The position numbers were made by a program, and so were the translations under genes. 64,000 nt of DNA from Galbitalea sp036271875 (GTDB lineage: Bacteria > Actinomycetota > Actinomycetes > Actinomycetales > Microbacteriaceae), in NCBI GenBank assembly GCA_036271875.1, contig DATAZU010000023.1, positions 1-64,000 on the forward strand, written 5' to 3'. A model generated the notes under the pieces. That model was not told the DNA's origin, searched no databases, and saw only the letters and a program-made list of their open reading frames with translations. Every line of letters starts with the position of its first letter. The stretch's first letter is position 1. Of this stretch, positions 48,446 through 56,090 are shown one piece after another.

Positions 48446-49372
48446 ATGAAGACATTCACACCGCCGCAGACGACTCTCGACGCTTCCAACGTCATCCTCG
48501 GACTTATGCGGATTTCCGATCTCGATGACGAGGCGGTGCGTGCTCTGGTCGGCGCCGCCCGCGACGCTGGCATCAATTTCTTCGACCACGCCGACGTATA
48601 TGGCGGCGATCACGGCTGTGAGCGCCGCTTCGGCGACGCGGTTACGTTCACGCCCGCCGAACGCGAACAGGTCATCATCCAATCGAAGGTCGGAATCAGG
48701 GACGGGTTCTGGGATTTCTCGAAGGAGCACATCCTGAGCTCGGTCGACGAATCCCTGGTCGCCCTGCGCGCGGACTATCTTGACAGTCTTCTGCTCCACC
48801 GCCCGGACACACTCGTTGAGCCGGATGAGGTGGCCGCCGCCTTCGACTCGCTCGAGAGCTCGGGCAAGGTTCGCAACTTTGGTGTTTCCAACCAGACTCC
48901 GCCACAGGTTGAGCTCCTGAAGCGTTCGGTCACTCAACCGCTGGCGTTCAACCAGGTGCAGTTGAGTATCACGCACGCGCCGCTGATCGCGGCCGGGATC
49001 GCGGCGAACATGGCGGGACTCGACCAATCTATTGACCGTGACAACGGCATCCTCGACTATGCCCGTCTGCACGACATCACCCTGCAGGCATGGTCACCAT
49101 TCCAGAAGGGGTTCTTCGACGGTGTGTTTCTCGGAGACCGAGAGCACTTCGGTCCGCTGAACGACGCCCTCGACGAGATCGCGGCAAATCACGGCGTAAC
49201 GCCGACGGGGATCGCAATCGCCTGGATCCTCAGGCACCCCGCCAACATGCAGGTGGTGCTGGGAACAACCAACCCAGAGCGTGTGGCGCAGTCGGCTGCG
49301 GGATCGGATGTCCATCTGTCGCGTGAGGAATGGTACCGGCTCTTCACTGCGGCCGGACACACGCTGCCCTAG
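48446..49372 (+). CDS. Aldo/keto reductase
   Basis: 308 residues, NADPH-dependent TIM-barrel reductase. Catalytic tetrad positions are visible: Asp and Tyr in FFDHADVYGG (about residues 44-53), Lys in IIQSKVGI, His in LLLHRPDTLV (about residue 114). The SNQTPPQ and LGTTNPERV blocks belong to the C-terminal cofactor site. It lacks strong AGGAGG; AGAGAAA is 8 bp upstream of the chosen ATG. Resembles YdhF-type oxidoreductases. Substrate unknown. Confidence 0.9.
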   Translation: MKTFTPPQTTLDASNVILGLMRISDLDDEAVRALVGAARDAGINFFDHADVYGGDHGCERRFGDAVTFTPAEREQVIIQSKVGIRDGFWDFSKEHILSSVDESLVALRADYLDSLLLHRPDTLVEPDEVAAAFDSLESSGKVRNFGVSNQTPPQVELLKRSVTQPLAFNQVQLSITHAPLIAAGIAANMAGLDQSIDRDNGILDYARLHDITLQAWSPFQKGFFDGVFLGDREHFGPLNDALDEIAANHGVTPTGIAIAWILRHPANMQVVLGTTNPERVAQSAAGSDVHLSREEWYRLFTAAGHTLP

Positions 49373-49489
49373 CCAGAAATCGTCAACCGCGTCCTTCGTC
49401 TGACATCGGCGCCAGCCCGTCCAGCCCGGTGGTCGGCAACTTTTCGCAAACAGGTTGGGCTGATCGGGCCCCATAGCTAGGGTCTAAGA

Positions 49490-50269
49490 GTGGACGCAGA
49501 AGGCACCGATGACGCCGCGAGTTCGCAGGCGCTAGAGGGGCGGGGCGTCGCACAGCCTTGGATAAGCCTTGCCCAGGACTACGAGCGGTACCGAAGCAGG
49601 GAAGACTCTCTCGATCGCCTCGTAGAGTGGCCGGCTCAGCGCGACCTGCTCGGCGATGTTGCCGGACGCTCGTTGCTCGATCTAGGTTGCGGGAACGGGG
49701 GCAAGCTCATCCAGCTGACGCGAGACGGCGCAGTCGACTGTGTGGGCATCGATATCAGCGGGAACTTCCTCACCGCGAAGCCAGCTGGTCTGCAGCTTGT
49801 CCGAGGCGACCTGTCGGAGCTGGACTCGATCGTCGAGCTCACGGGCCGGAAGTTTGACCGGATCATGTTCCTTCAGTCGTTTGGTTACGCCTCCGATCCC
49901 GTACGCACGTTGAAGGCGGCGCGAACGATGCTCGCGCAGGATGGCTTCGTTCTGCTCAGCAGAACGCAGCCGATCCGGTACGCGCTCGAGCGCGCCGAGC
50001 AAAATGGAACCTCGCTTGGAGAGGAGTACTTCTCGACCTCCCCCACCTACCCCTATCGCAGCACCTGGAACGGCCAGATCACCCTCACCAAGCGCCCATA
50101 CACGATGTCGGACCTGCTCAACGTGTTCAGCGCGGCAGGGCTTTGGGTCGAGGCCGTGGTCGAGCCACAGCTCTCCGAGGGTGCCGCGCGTCGCTTCCCT
50201 CACAAGCAGGCCTGGATGAGCAAGTACCTCGGGATCCTGATCTTTAGACTCCGTCCGCTGCCCGTCTAG
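49490..50269 (+). CDS. SAM-dependent methyltransferase
   Basis: 259 residues, class I Rossmann methyltransferase. SAM motif I LLDLGCGNGGKLIQL (about residues 63-77), acidic loop GIDISGNFL, and motif IV FDRIMFLQSFGYA. GTG start at 49490. Monocistronic between an aldo-keto reductase and the ars genes on the opposite strand. Its acceptor is unknown; small-molecule O- or N-methylation is the likeliest class. ArsM is less likely because its conserved cysteines are not visible. Confidence 0.82.
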   Translation: MDAEGTDDAASSQALEGRGVAQPWISLAQDYERYRSREDSLDRLVEWPAQRDLLGDVAGRSLLDLGCGNGGKLIQLTRDGAVDCVGIDISGNFLTAKPAGLQLVRGDLSELDSIVELTGRKFDRIMFLQSFGYASDPVRTLKAARTMLAQDGFVLLSRTQPIRYALERAEQNGTSLGEEYFSTSPTYPYRSTWNGQITLTKRPYTMSDLLNVFSAAGLWVEAVVEPQLSEGAARRFPHKQAWMSKYLGILIFRLRPLPV

Positions 50270-50293
50270 CCCGGACTGACTCACGATCGCAGA

Positions 50294-50800
50294 CTAGCCA
50301 ATAGTTGGGCTGCGGCGTTCGATCAGCACGACGTCGCGCCACTGCCCTTCGTAGGGACCGTACGTCATCTTCCCAACACGCTCCCGTGTGCCGACATCCC
50401 GAAATCCGAGTTCGTGGTGAAGCGCCAAGCTCGATTTGTTCTCGGGGAACACACCGGACTGCACCGTCCAGATGCCCGCGACTTCAGATGCATCGAGGAA
50501 TACCCCGAGGAGTAGCTTCCCGACGCCTCGCCCGCGAGCTTGTTCGGCGACGTAGACGGAGTGCTCAAGGACTCCCTCATATACGCACCGTGATGATGTC
50601 CTTCCGGCGACAGCCCACCCGACGACGTCGTCTCCGTCTTGCGCGACGAGCCTTGGGTTGGCGACCTTTTCCCGGTCGAAGTTTTCCCAACTCGGCGGGT
50701 TTGCTTCGAAGGTGGCGTTTCCGGTTGCGATGCCTTCGCGGTAAATGCGCTCGACAGCTGGCCAGTCAGCTGCGTTCATTGGGCGGGTGGTGATGGTCAT
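50294..50800 (-). CDS. GNAT acetyltransferase, ArsN1/phosphinothricin-acetyltransferase type
   Basis: 168 residues. Starts TTRPMNAADWPAVERIY and includes FEANPPSWENFD, YVAEQARGRGVGKLLLGV (acetyl-CoA P-loop) and LHHELGFRDVG, all characteristic of the Pat/ArsN1 subgroup. ArsN1 enzymes acetylate phosphinothricin-like arsenic antibiotics (arsinothricin) or phosphinothricin itself. Its location as last gene of an arsR-aquaporin operon supports the arsenical role. It overlaps the aquaporin gene by 4 bp. Confidence 0.85.
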   Translation of the reverse strand: MTITTRPMNAADWPAVERIYREGIATGNATFEANPPSWENFDREKVANPRLVAQDGDDVVGWAVAGRTSSRCVYEGVLEHSVYVAEQARGRGVGKLLLGVFLDASEVAGIWTVQSGVFPENKSSLALHHELGFRDVGTRERVGKMTYGPYEGQWRDVVLIERRSPTIG

Positions 50801-51489
50801 GTGCCTGATCCTTCCGTCGTTGCTGTTGGGGGTGTTGTGGTGAGGAGTCGAACGAGCACGTAACCGATCGCACCGCCGATGAGCTGCGCGCTGACGAACC
50901 CGGGGACACAGTTGGCTGCGATGCCCGCGAAGCTGTCGGTGAAGATCCGACCGATCGTGATCGCGGGGTTGGCGAAGCTGGTGGAGCTGGTGAAGAAGTA
51001 GGCGGCTCCAATGTATGCGCCCACCGCGATGGGGGCGAAGCGTTCGAGTCCCTGTCGGGCGAGCAGGAACACAATGAGGACAAGTCCGGCGGTCGCGACG
51101 ATCTCTCCGATGAAATGGCCGGTGCTCGATCTGTCGGTGGTACTGATCCCGATGGCGGCGTGCCCGAACATCGCGTTGGCAAGGATGGAGCCGGCGATGC
51201 AGCCGACGATCTGGGTCGGAATGTAGGTGACCGCGTCAATCCAGGACCGGCGGCCGAGGAGACTGTCCACCAGGGAGATCACGGGATTCAGGTGCGCACC
51301 GCTGATCGGGGCGAGCACGAGGATGATGACCCCGAGTCCGAGCGATGTCGCTACCGCATTCTCCGCAAGCTCGAGGCCGACCTGTCCGGGTGAGAGGTTT
51401 TGCGCGGCGATACCGGAGCCGACGACAACTGCCGCCAGGAGCAACGTCCCAAGGAGCTCGGCAAGCAACCGCCGGGGACGTGAGGCCAT
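50797..51489 (-). CDS. Aquaporin/MIP-family channel (AqpS-like, in ars operon)
   Basis: 230 residues, six membrane helices. Both NPA-type loops are present: SGAHLNPVISLVD (NPV, about residue 68) and SFANPAITIGRIF (NPA, about residue 172). In several bacteria an aquaglyceroporin replaces the arsenite pump in ars operons and lets As(III) made by ArsC flow out down its gradient. Here it is directly downstream of arsR (3-bp gap), and no ArsB or Acr3 gene is in view, so this role is likely. Confidence 0.87.
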   Translation of the reverse strand: MASRPRRLLAELLGTLLLAAVVVGSGIAAQNLSPGQVGLELAENAVATSLGLGVIILVLAPISGAHLNPVISLVDSLLGRRSWIDAVTYIPTQIVGCIAGSILANAMFGHAAIGISTTDRSSTGHFIGEIVATAGLVLIVFLLARQGLERFAPIAVGAYIGAAYFFTSSTSFANPAITIGRIFTDSFAGIAANCVPGFVSAQLIGGAIGYVLVRLLTTTPPTATTEGSGT

Positions 51490-51492
51490 CGG

Positions 51493-51843
51493 TCAGACCG
51501 TGACCAACAGCCGAGCGACGCCGTCGAGGGCGCCGGGCACGAGTTTGTAATAGGCCCACGTTCCCCGCTTCGAGCGGGTGAGGTATCCGGCATCGACGAG
51601 GATCTTCAGGTGATGAGAGACCGTGGGCTGGCCGAGCCCGAGAGGTTCGGTCAGATCGCAGACACACGCTTCGGCGTCCTCATGGGCGGCGACCATGGAG
51701 ATGATCCTGAGTCTTGCCGGGTCCGCCAATGCCTTCAATGAGGACGCGAGATTGACAGCATTCTCATCACTAATCGCCTCACGGGTTAGTGGTCCGCAGC
51801 ATGCGGTGACGTCGCGGACGGGCAGGAGTTCCATCAAGCTCAT
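51493..51843 (-). CDS. arsR: ArsR-family arsenic-responsive repressor
   Basis: 116 residues. Winged helix LKALADPARLRIISMV with LGLGQPTVSHHLKILVDAGY. Candidate As(III) ligands are the vicinal Cys15-Cys16 near the N-terminus and Cys60/Cys62 in EACVCDL, close to the C15-C16-C55 site described for Corynebacterium ArsR. Divergent from arsC, with two half-matched operators between them. Confidence 0.92.
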   Translation of the reverse strand: MSLMELLPVRDVTACCGPLTREAISDENAVNLASSLKALADPARLRIISMVAAHEDAEACVCDLTEPLGLGQPTVSHHLKILVDAGYLTRSKRGTWAYYKLVPGALDGVARLLVTV

Positions 51844-51860
51844 GCATTGATTCTGGCATG

Positions 51861-51915
51861 AACATTGACAAACGTCGATGGACTAACGACTCTTATATCG
51901 ACAACCGTCAATGTT
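51861..51915. promoter_or_regulatory. Paired ArsR operators between arsR and arsC
   Basis: Two imperfect palindromes: CATTGAC-N4-GTCGATG at 51863-51880 and ATCGAC-N4-GTCAAT at about 51898-51913, together framed by the 9-bp inverted repeat AACATTGAC (51861) / GTCAATGTT (51907). The second ends about 17 bp before the arsC start, overlapping its expected promoter. Confidence 0.75.
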
Positions 51916-51931
51916 AAGGGAGTGTCCGCCC

Positions 51932-52336
51932 GTGGCTGAGAAACCGCGCGTCCTGTTCGTATGCATTCATAACGCCGGCCGGAGCCAGATGGCGGCCGGG
52001 TACGCGGTGGCGTTATCTGGCGGAGCCGTCGATGTTCGCTCCGGGGGGTCCGAACCAGGCAACCAGATCAATCCCGTCGCGATTGCAGCGATGGCCGAAG
52101 AAGGCATCGACATTTCACACGGCGTCCCACAACTCATGACCGTCGAGGCGGTGCGCGACTCCGATGTTGTCATCACCATGGGCTGCGGCGACGTGTGTCC
52201 AATCTTCCCCGGCAAGCGCTACGAGGATTGGGACCTCATCGACCCAAGCGGATTGCCCATCGCCCAGGTGCGGATCGTCCGCGACGAGATCAAGTCTCGA
52301 GTCGAGAATCTCCTGGCGGAACTGTTACCAGTCTGA
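51932..52336 (+). CDS. arsC: Arsenate reductase, low-molecular-weight phosphatase (thioredoxin/mycothiol) type
   Basis: 134 residues. GTG at 51932 is chosen for the AAGGGAG 9-10 bp upstream. The P-loop CIHNAGRS (Cys11-Ser18), two further cysteines in MGCGDVCP (about residues 82 and 86), and the DPSG acid motif are those of the ArsC family that reduces arsenate to arsenite with a Cys relay. First gene of the plus-strand half of the divergent ars locus; followed by the Cys-Cys peptide gene. Confidence 0.93.
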   Translation: MAEKPRVLFVCIHNAGRSQMAAGYAVALSGGAVDVRSGGSEPGNQINPVAIAAMAEEGIDISHGVPQLMTVEAVRDSDVVITMGCGDVCPIFPGKRYEDWDLIDPSGLPIAQVRIVRDEIKSRVENLLAELLPV

Positions 52337-52365
52337 CCTTTCAACTGAACGGAGGGAGGTGACCC

Positions 52366-52410
52366 ATGAACGGAGACGACGAATGCTGCGGCGGCATCGG
52401 CTGCTGCTAA
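52366..52410 (+). CDS. 14-residue Cys-Cys peptide gene at the end of the ars operon
   Basis: Reads MNGDDECCGGIGCC then TAA. A very strong ribosome binding site, GGAGGGAGGTGA, lies 4 bases before the ATG, stronger than that of any neighbouring gene. It begins 29 bp after arsC on the same strand with no terminator between. Four of 14 residues are cysteines in two Cys-Cys pairs, spaced CC-GGIG-CC, matching a soft-metal/As(III) thiolate ligand set. No longer frame contains it. A peptide that binds arsenite, or a chaperone for it, is inference; coding status rests on the RBS and position. Confidence 0.6.
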   Translation: MNGDDECCGGIGCC

Positions 52411-52566
52411 CGAGATAGAGGTGGGCGGCACGGAGACGTCCGCACCGTCCGCCGACGTTCTACCGGGGATCGAACGAATTCCGGCTCTCCGAGTGCCGCC
52501 ATTCGATGCGAGCGCGGCTGGTTTGGTCGTCGCCTCACCGGCTTGCGCACGCCTGCAATCCTCGGA

Positions 52567-53742
52567 TCACCTCTCGAGAACGACCGCGAGTCCCTGACCC
52601 ACCCCGATGCACACCGCGACGACGGCAACGCCGCTGCCTTTCTTGGCCAGCGCGTGAGCTGCCCGGCCGAGCACCCGGGCGCCCGATGCTCCGAGAGGAT
52701 GGCCGATGGCTATCGCGCCCCCAGTGATGTTCACGCGTTCCGGGTCGAGTTCGGGCCAAAGGGCGAGGCACGCGAGGACCTGGGATGCATACGCTTCATT
52801 GAGTTCAACGAAGTCGACGTCGCTCCACGATCGTCCAGCTCGCGCGAGAGCGCGATTGGCCGCCTCGACCGGGGCTATCCCGAAAATATCCGGTTCGTTC
52901 CCCGCGACTCCCCTGCCGGTAATTCTCGCGAGCGGCTTCGCGTCGCTACCGGGGATGCCGCGCTCGCTGCCGAGCAAAACGAGCGCGGCGCCGTCGTTGA
53001 GTGACGAGGAGTTTCCTGCGGTCACTGTTCCACCGTCTCGGAATGCGGGTTTTAGGGCGCCAAGCGCCTCCAACGTCGTGTCCGGCCGCAGCGTTTCATC
53101 GGTGGCAAGTGCGACTGGGGCGTCAACGATTTCGCCGTCGAACTCTCCGCGATCCCATGCCGAGAACGCGAGACGGTGCGATCGAAGCGCAAATGCGTCT
53201 TGCTGCTCTCGCGAGATCGAGAATCGGTCGGCGAGCTTCTCCGCGGTGAGACCAAGGGGTATCGTCCATTCGGCGGGCATCTTCGGATTTACGAGGCGCC
53301 ATCCGAGGGTCGTCGACACCAAGGTCTCGTCACCCGCCGGGTAGGTCCTTTCGGGTTTTGGCAACACGTATGGTGCCCGCGACATTGACTCAACACCGCC
53401 AGCAACGATCACCGACGCGTCGCCCGTCTCAATCGCGCGCGACCCATCGATCACCGCGTCGAGACCGGATCCGCATAGTCGGTTGACGGTCACCCCGGGA
53501 ACCGAAACCGGGAGCCCCGCAAGCAGCACCGCCATTCGCGCCACATTGCGGTTGTCCTCACCCGCCTGGTTAGCGTCGCCCAGAATTACGTCGTCGATTC
53601 GCGACGGATCGAGCTGTGGATGCCGGGCGAGCAGTGCCACGAGGGTCGACGCGGCAAGGTCATCGGGGCGCACCCCGGCGAGCCCCTTGCCGAACTTTCC
53701 GAACGGTGTTCGAACGGCGTCATAGACATAACTTGCACTCAC
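52567..53742 (-). CDS. Acetyl-CoA C-acyltransferase (thiolase)
   Basis: 391 residues, GTG start with AAAGGGA upstream. Active site: VNRLCGSGLDAVIDG with nucleophilic Cys (about residue 89), GGAIAIGHPLGASGARVLG (His) and VCIGVGQGLAV (second Cys). The opening VYDAVRTPFGKFGKGLAGVRP is typical of 3-oxoadipyl-CoA/3-ketoacyl-CoA thiolases of the PcaF group. Divergent from the SDR gene at 53860 with a TTTGAT-type operator between, so it belongs to the right-hand regulon rather than to pcaIJ. Confidence 0.92.
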   Translation of the reverse strand: MSASYVYDAVRTPFGKFGKGLAGVRPDDLAASTLVALLARHPQLDPSRIDDVILGDANQAGEDNRNVARMAVLLAGLPVSVPGVTVNRLCGSGLDAVIDGSRAIETGDASVIVAGGVESMSRAPYVLPKPERTYPAGDETLVSTTLGWRLVNPKMPAEWTIPLGLTAEKLADRFSISREQQDAFALRSHRLAFSAWDRGEFDGEIVDAPVALATDETLRPDTTLEALGALKPAFRDGGTVTAGNSSSLNDGAALVLLGSERGIPGSDAKPLARITGRGVAGNEPDIFGIAPVEAANRALARAGRSWSDVDFVELNEAYASQVLACLALWPELDPERVNITGGAIAIGHPLGASGARVLGRAAHALAKKGSGVAVVAVCIGVGQGLAVVLER

Positions 53743-53776
53743 GGGCGCATCCCTTTCACTAACGGCTATCTCCAGA

Positions 53777-53796
53777 TTTTTGATATATGATCATAA
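53777..53796. promoter_or_regulatory. Regulon operator, copy 1 (thiolase/SDR divergent promoter)
   Basis: TTTGATATATGAT at 53779-53791, continuing to a perfect 10-bp palindrome TATGATCATA (53786-53795). The 13-bp block differs by one base from the reverse complement of the sites at 54715 and 63891. Confidence 0.65.
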
Positions 53797-53859
53797 CCGA
53801 TCTTACGGACGGCTCCCTTGCGGCCGCTGCCCGCACTACTACGAACAAATGAGGACTCA

Positions 53860-54663
53860 GTGGGCGGAATGCTCGATGGCAAGATTGCCTTCATCGTTGG
53901 AGGCGGCCAGGCACCCGGTGGCGCGGTGGGGATGGGTCGCGCGGCTGCCCTTACGTTCGCACGCGCGGGAGCGCGGGTGTTCGTCGGGGACCGAAGTCGT
54001 GAAGCGGCAGCGGAAACGGTCGAGGCGATCACTGCGGAGGGCGGCGACGCTTTCGCTGTCGTTATCGACGTGCTTTCCGAGGACTCGATCATTGCCGCAA
54101 TCGAGTCGATCGACGCGGCCGTTGGCCGGCTCGACGTGCTGCACAACAACGTCGGTGCCGGCGTGAGCCTCGGCGACGCGGCCCTTGAGAGCATCACGCT
54201 CGAAGCATTTGATCTCATCACGAGCGTCAATCTGCGCGGGATGATCCTGACCTGCAAGCATGCCATTCCGTTGATGGCTCGAGGTGGTGGCGGGTCGATC
54301 ACGAGCGTCGGCTCGACGGCGACGATGACGAACTACGACCAGATCGGCTACAAGACCTCGAAGGCGGGCGTTGAGGCCACGTCGAAACACATTGCATGGA
54401 TGCACGCAAAGCAGGGCATCCGGAGCAACGTCGTAATCCCCGGTCTCACCGACACGCCCATGTCGATCGACACGCGAGCGCGCGCGAGTGGCCGGCCCCG
54501 CGAGGAACTGGTTGCCGAGCGGAGCTCCAAGGTGCCACTCGGGCGAATTGGGACGGCCTGGGATGCCGCGAATATTGCGCTGTTCTTCGCATCCGACCTT
54601 GCCTCATTTGTGACCGGGCAGTCGCTTGTCGTCGACGGCGGCTGGACGCTGCAGGTTGGCTGA
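53860..54663 (+). CDS. SDR-family NAD(P)-dependent oxidoreductase
   Basis: 267 residues from GTG at 53860 with GAGGA upstream; ATG 53869 is an alternative. Cofactor loop IVGGGQAPGGAVGMGRAAAL is a somewhat extended TGxxxGxG, NN(V/A)G is NNVGAG (about residue 92), catalytic Ser in SVGSTATM, and YKTSK provides Tyr and Lys (about residues 163-167). Divergent from the thiolase and upstream of the ABC importer; likely oxidises a hydroxyl intermediate of the same pathway. Confidence 0.88.
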   Translation: MGGMLDGKIAFIVGGGQAPGGAVGMGRAAALTFARAGARVFVGDRSREAAAETVEAITAEGGDAFAVVIDVLSEDSIIAAIESIDAAVGRLDVLHNNVGAGVSLGDAALESITLEAFDLITSVNLRGMILTCKHAIPLMARGGGGSITSVGSTATMTNYDQIGYKTSKAGVEATSKHIAWMHAKQGIRSNVVIPGLTDTPMSIDTRARASGRPREELVAERSSKVPLGRIGTAWDAANIALFFASDLASFVTGQSLVVDGGWTLQVG

Positions 54664-54714
54664 GAGGCGGAATCGCTGCATGCGCGATCGCTGGACACCC
54701 TCTGGTGGATCATG

Positions 54715-54729
54715 TATCATAAATCAAAT
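54715..54729. promoter_or_regulatory. Regulon operator, copy 2 (upstream of ABC importer)
   Basis: TATCATAAATCAAAT, identical over 15 bp to 63891-63905. Located in the 253-bp gap before the substrate-binding protein gene. The rest of the gap shows no other feature I can support. Confidence 0.7.
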
Positions 54730-54916
54730 CAACCCCACCAAAGGCGCACTCCTCGCACAATGTCGGTCATCCTGGCGATAAAACGCCAAACGGTAACCAC
54801 CTCGAGGGCTCGAAGCCACCTACGCGGCACAGCGTCACAGAGCCAATGCGGCCACAAACGGACCGGCATTGGGGAAGCGCACCATCGCAATCTGCAGGAT
54901 ACAAAGGAGTTCCACA

Positions 54917-55969
54917 ATGATTAGAACAAGAGTCCCTCGGAGCGGTTCGCCTTGGCGAAACCGAATCCTCGCCGGAGTCGCGGTGGCTGCGGTAGTCGCT
55001 GTCACTGCCGGTTGTTCGGCATCGAGCAACACAACGGGCTCGAAGGGCGGTAGCGCAAGCAGCAGCTCGAAGACAAACTACATCGTCGTCAGTGGTCCCG
55101 TCTCCGACCCATACTTCCAGCCGATGAAGCTCGGATCGGATGATGCGGCGAAGCAATTCGGAATCAACTACCAGTATTCGGCCGCGACCAATTACGACAA
55201 CATCACGTCGGACTACTCGAAGCTTCTGACCGAGGCTATCGCGAAGAAGCCGTCCGGACTCGTCGTTTGGGACTCGGCACCCACCGTCATCGATCCGCTG
55301 GTGAAGCAGGCGACGAGCGAAGGCATCCCGGTGGTGATGATCAGTTCGGGTCTCGATACGTGGCAGGCTGATGGAGCGATCACCTTTGTTGGCGAAGACC
55401 ACACGGTCACCGGTCTCGCGGCAGGAACTGCCGCAGCCAAGACCGGCGTCACCCACCTGCTGTGCGTGAACAACGCCGCGTCCAACCCCGATCTGCAGCA
55501 GCGCTGCGACGGCGCAGAAACGTCGATGAAGAAGGCCGGCGGAACGTCGGTTCAGATCATCATCCCCGCCAGTGACGTGAACAGCCCATCGGCGACGACG
55601 ACGGCGATCCAGGGCTACCTGAGCTCGCACCCGGACATCGACGGCGTGTGGACCCAGTCCGCCGCCATCGGAACCGACGTCACCACGGCAGTCCAAAACC
55701 TGAACGAAAAGGGCAAGATCAAGGTCTCGACGCTTGGCCTCACCAAGGAGGTGCTCGCCGACGTAAAGAATGGCACGCTGGCATCTGCTATCGACGGACA
55801 GCAGTACCTCCAGGGCTTCTATGCTCTCGAGATTCTGAACCAGTACGTGAAGTACGGTCTCTACCCGACCGCGCCGGTGCTACCCGGTGCGCTTGCTGTC
55901 GACAAGGACAACATCGCCCAGGTTGAAAAGATCCAGAGCGAGTACCCCGGCGTTCGAGGCGGAGACTAG
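54917..55969 (+). CDS. Sugar ABC transporter substrate-binding lipoprotein (ribose/autoinducer-2 type)
   Basis: 350 residues. ATG at 54917 has AAAGGAG 6 bp upstream. Signal peptide with lipobox VTAGC, then a Ser/Gly linker and a periplasmic-binding-protein-like type 1 domain (peripla_BP_4): VVSGPVSDPYFQPMKLGSDD, PSGLVVWDS, VGEDHTVTGLAAG. First gene of the plus-strand importer operon, followed by a hairpin, permease and ATPase. Substrate is likely a monosaccharide or sugar-like polyol; not determinable. Confidence 0.92.
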   Translation: MIRTRVPRSGSPWRNRILAGVAVAAVVAVTAGCSASSNTTGSKGGSASSSSKTNYIVVSGPVSDPYFQPMKLGSDDAAKQFGINYQYSAATNYDNITSDYSKLLTEAIAKKPSGLVVWDSAPTVIDPLVKQATSEGIPVVMISSGLDTWQADGAITFVGEDHTVTGLAAGTAAAKTGVTHLLCVNNAASNPDLQQRCDGAETSMKKAGGTSVQIIIPASDVNSPSATTTAIQGYLSSHPDIDGVWTQSAAIGTDVTTAVQNLNEKGKIKVSTLGLTKEVLADVKNGTLASAIDGQQYLQGFYALEILNQYVKYGLYPTAPVLPGALAVDKDNIAQVEKIQSEYPGVRGGD

Positions 55970-55994
55970 TCTCTACGTCCTCTCACGCGTGAGA

Positions 55995-56033
55995 TCAAGG
56001 CAGGTGGGGTAGCGGATACCTCACCTGCCTTGA
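55995..56033. terminator. Intercistronic hairpin between binding-protein and permease genes
   Basis: 17-bp stem (TCAAGGCAGGTG.GGTA with TACC.CACCTGCCTTGA, one mismatch) around a 5-base loop, no T-run. In importer operons such stems protect the abundant binding-protein mRNA and lower permease expression. A TTGATATATC-like sequence at 56071-56080 lies between it and the permease start. Confidence 0.6.
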
Positions 56034-56090
56034 GAACTGGCCGCATCAAACATCTGCGACCGCAGCACTAGATATATCAAGGAGCACTAA

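Noticed and set aside
49490..50269. Arsenite methyltransferase (ArsM) identity for the methyltransferase next to the ars genes
   Set aside because: The three or four conserved ArsM cysteines are not present and the gene is outside the ArsR-controlled operons.
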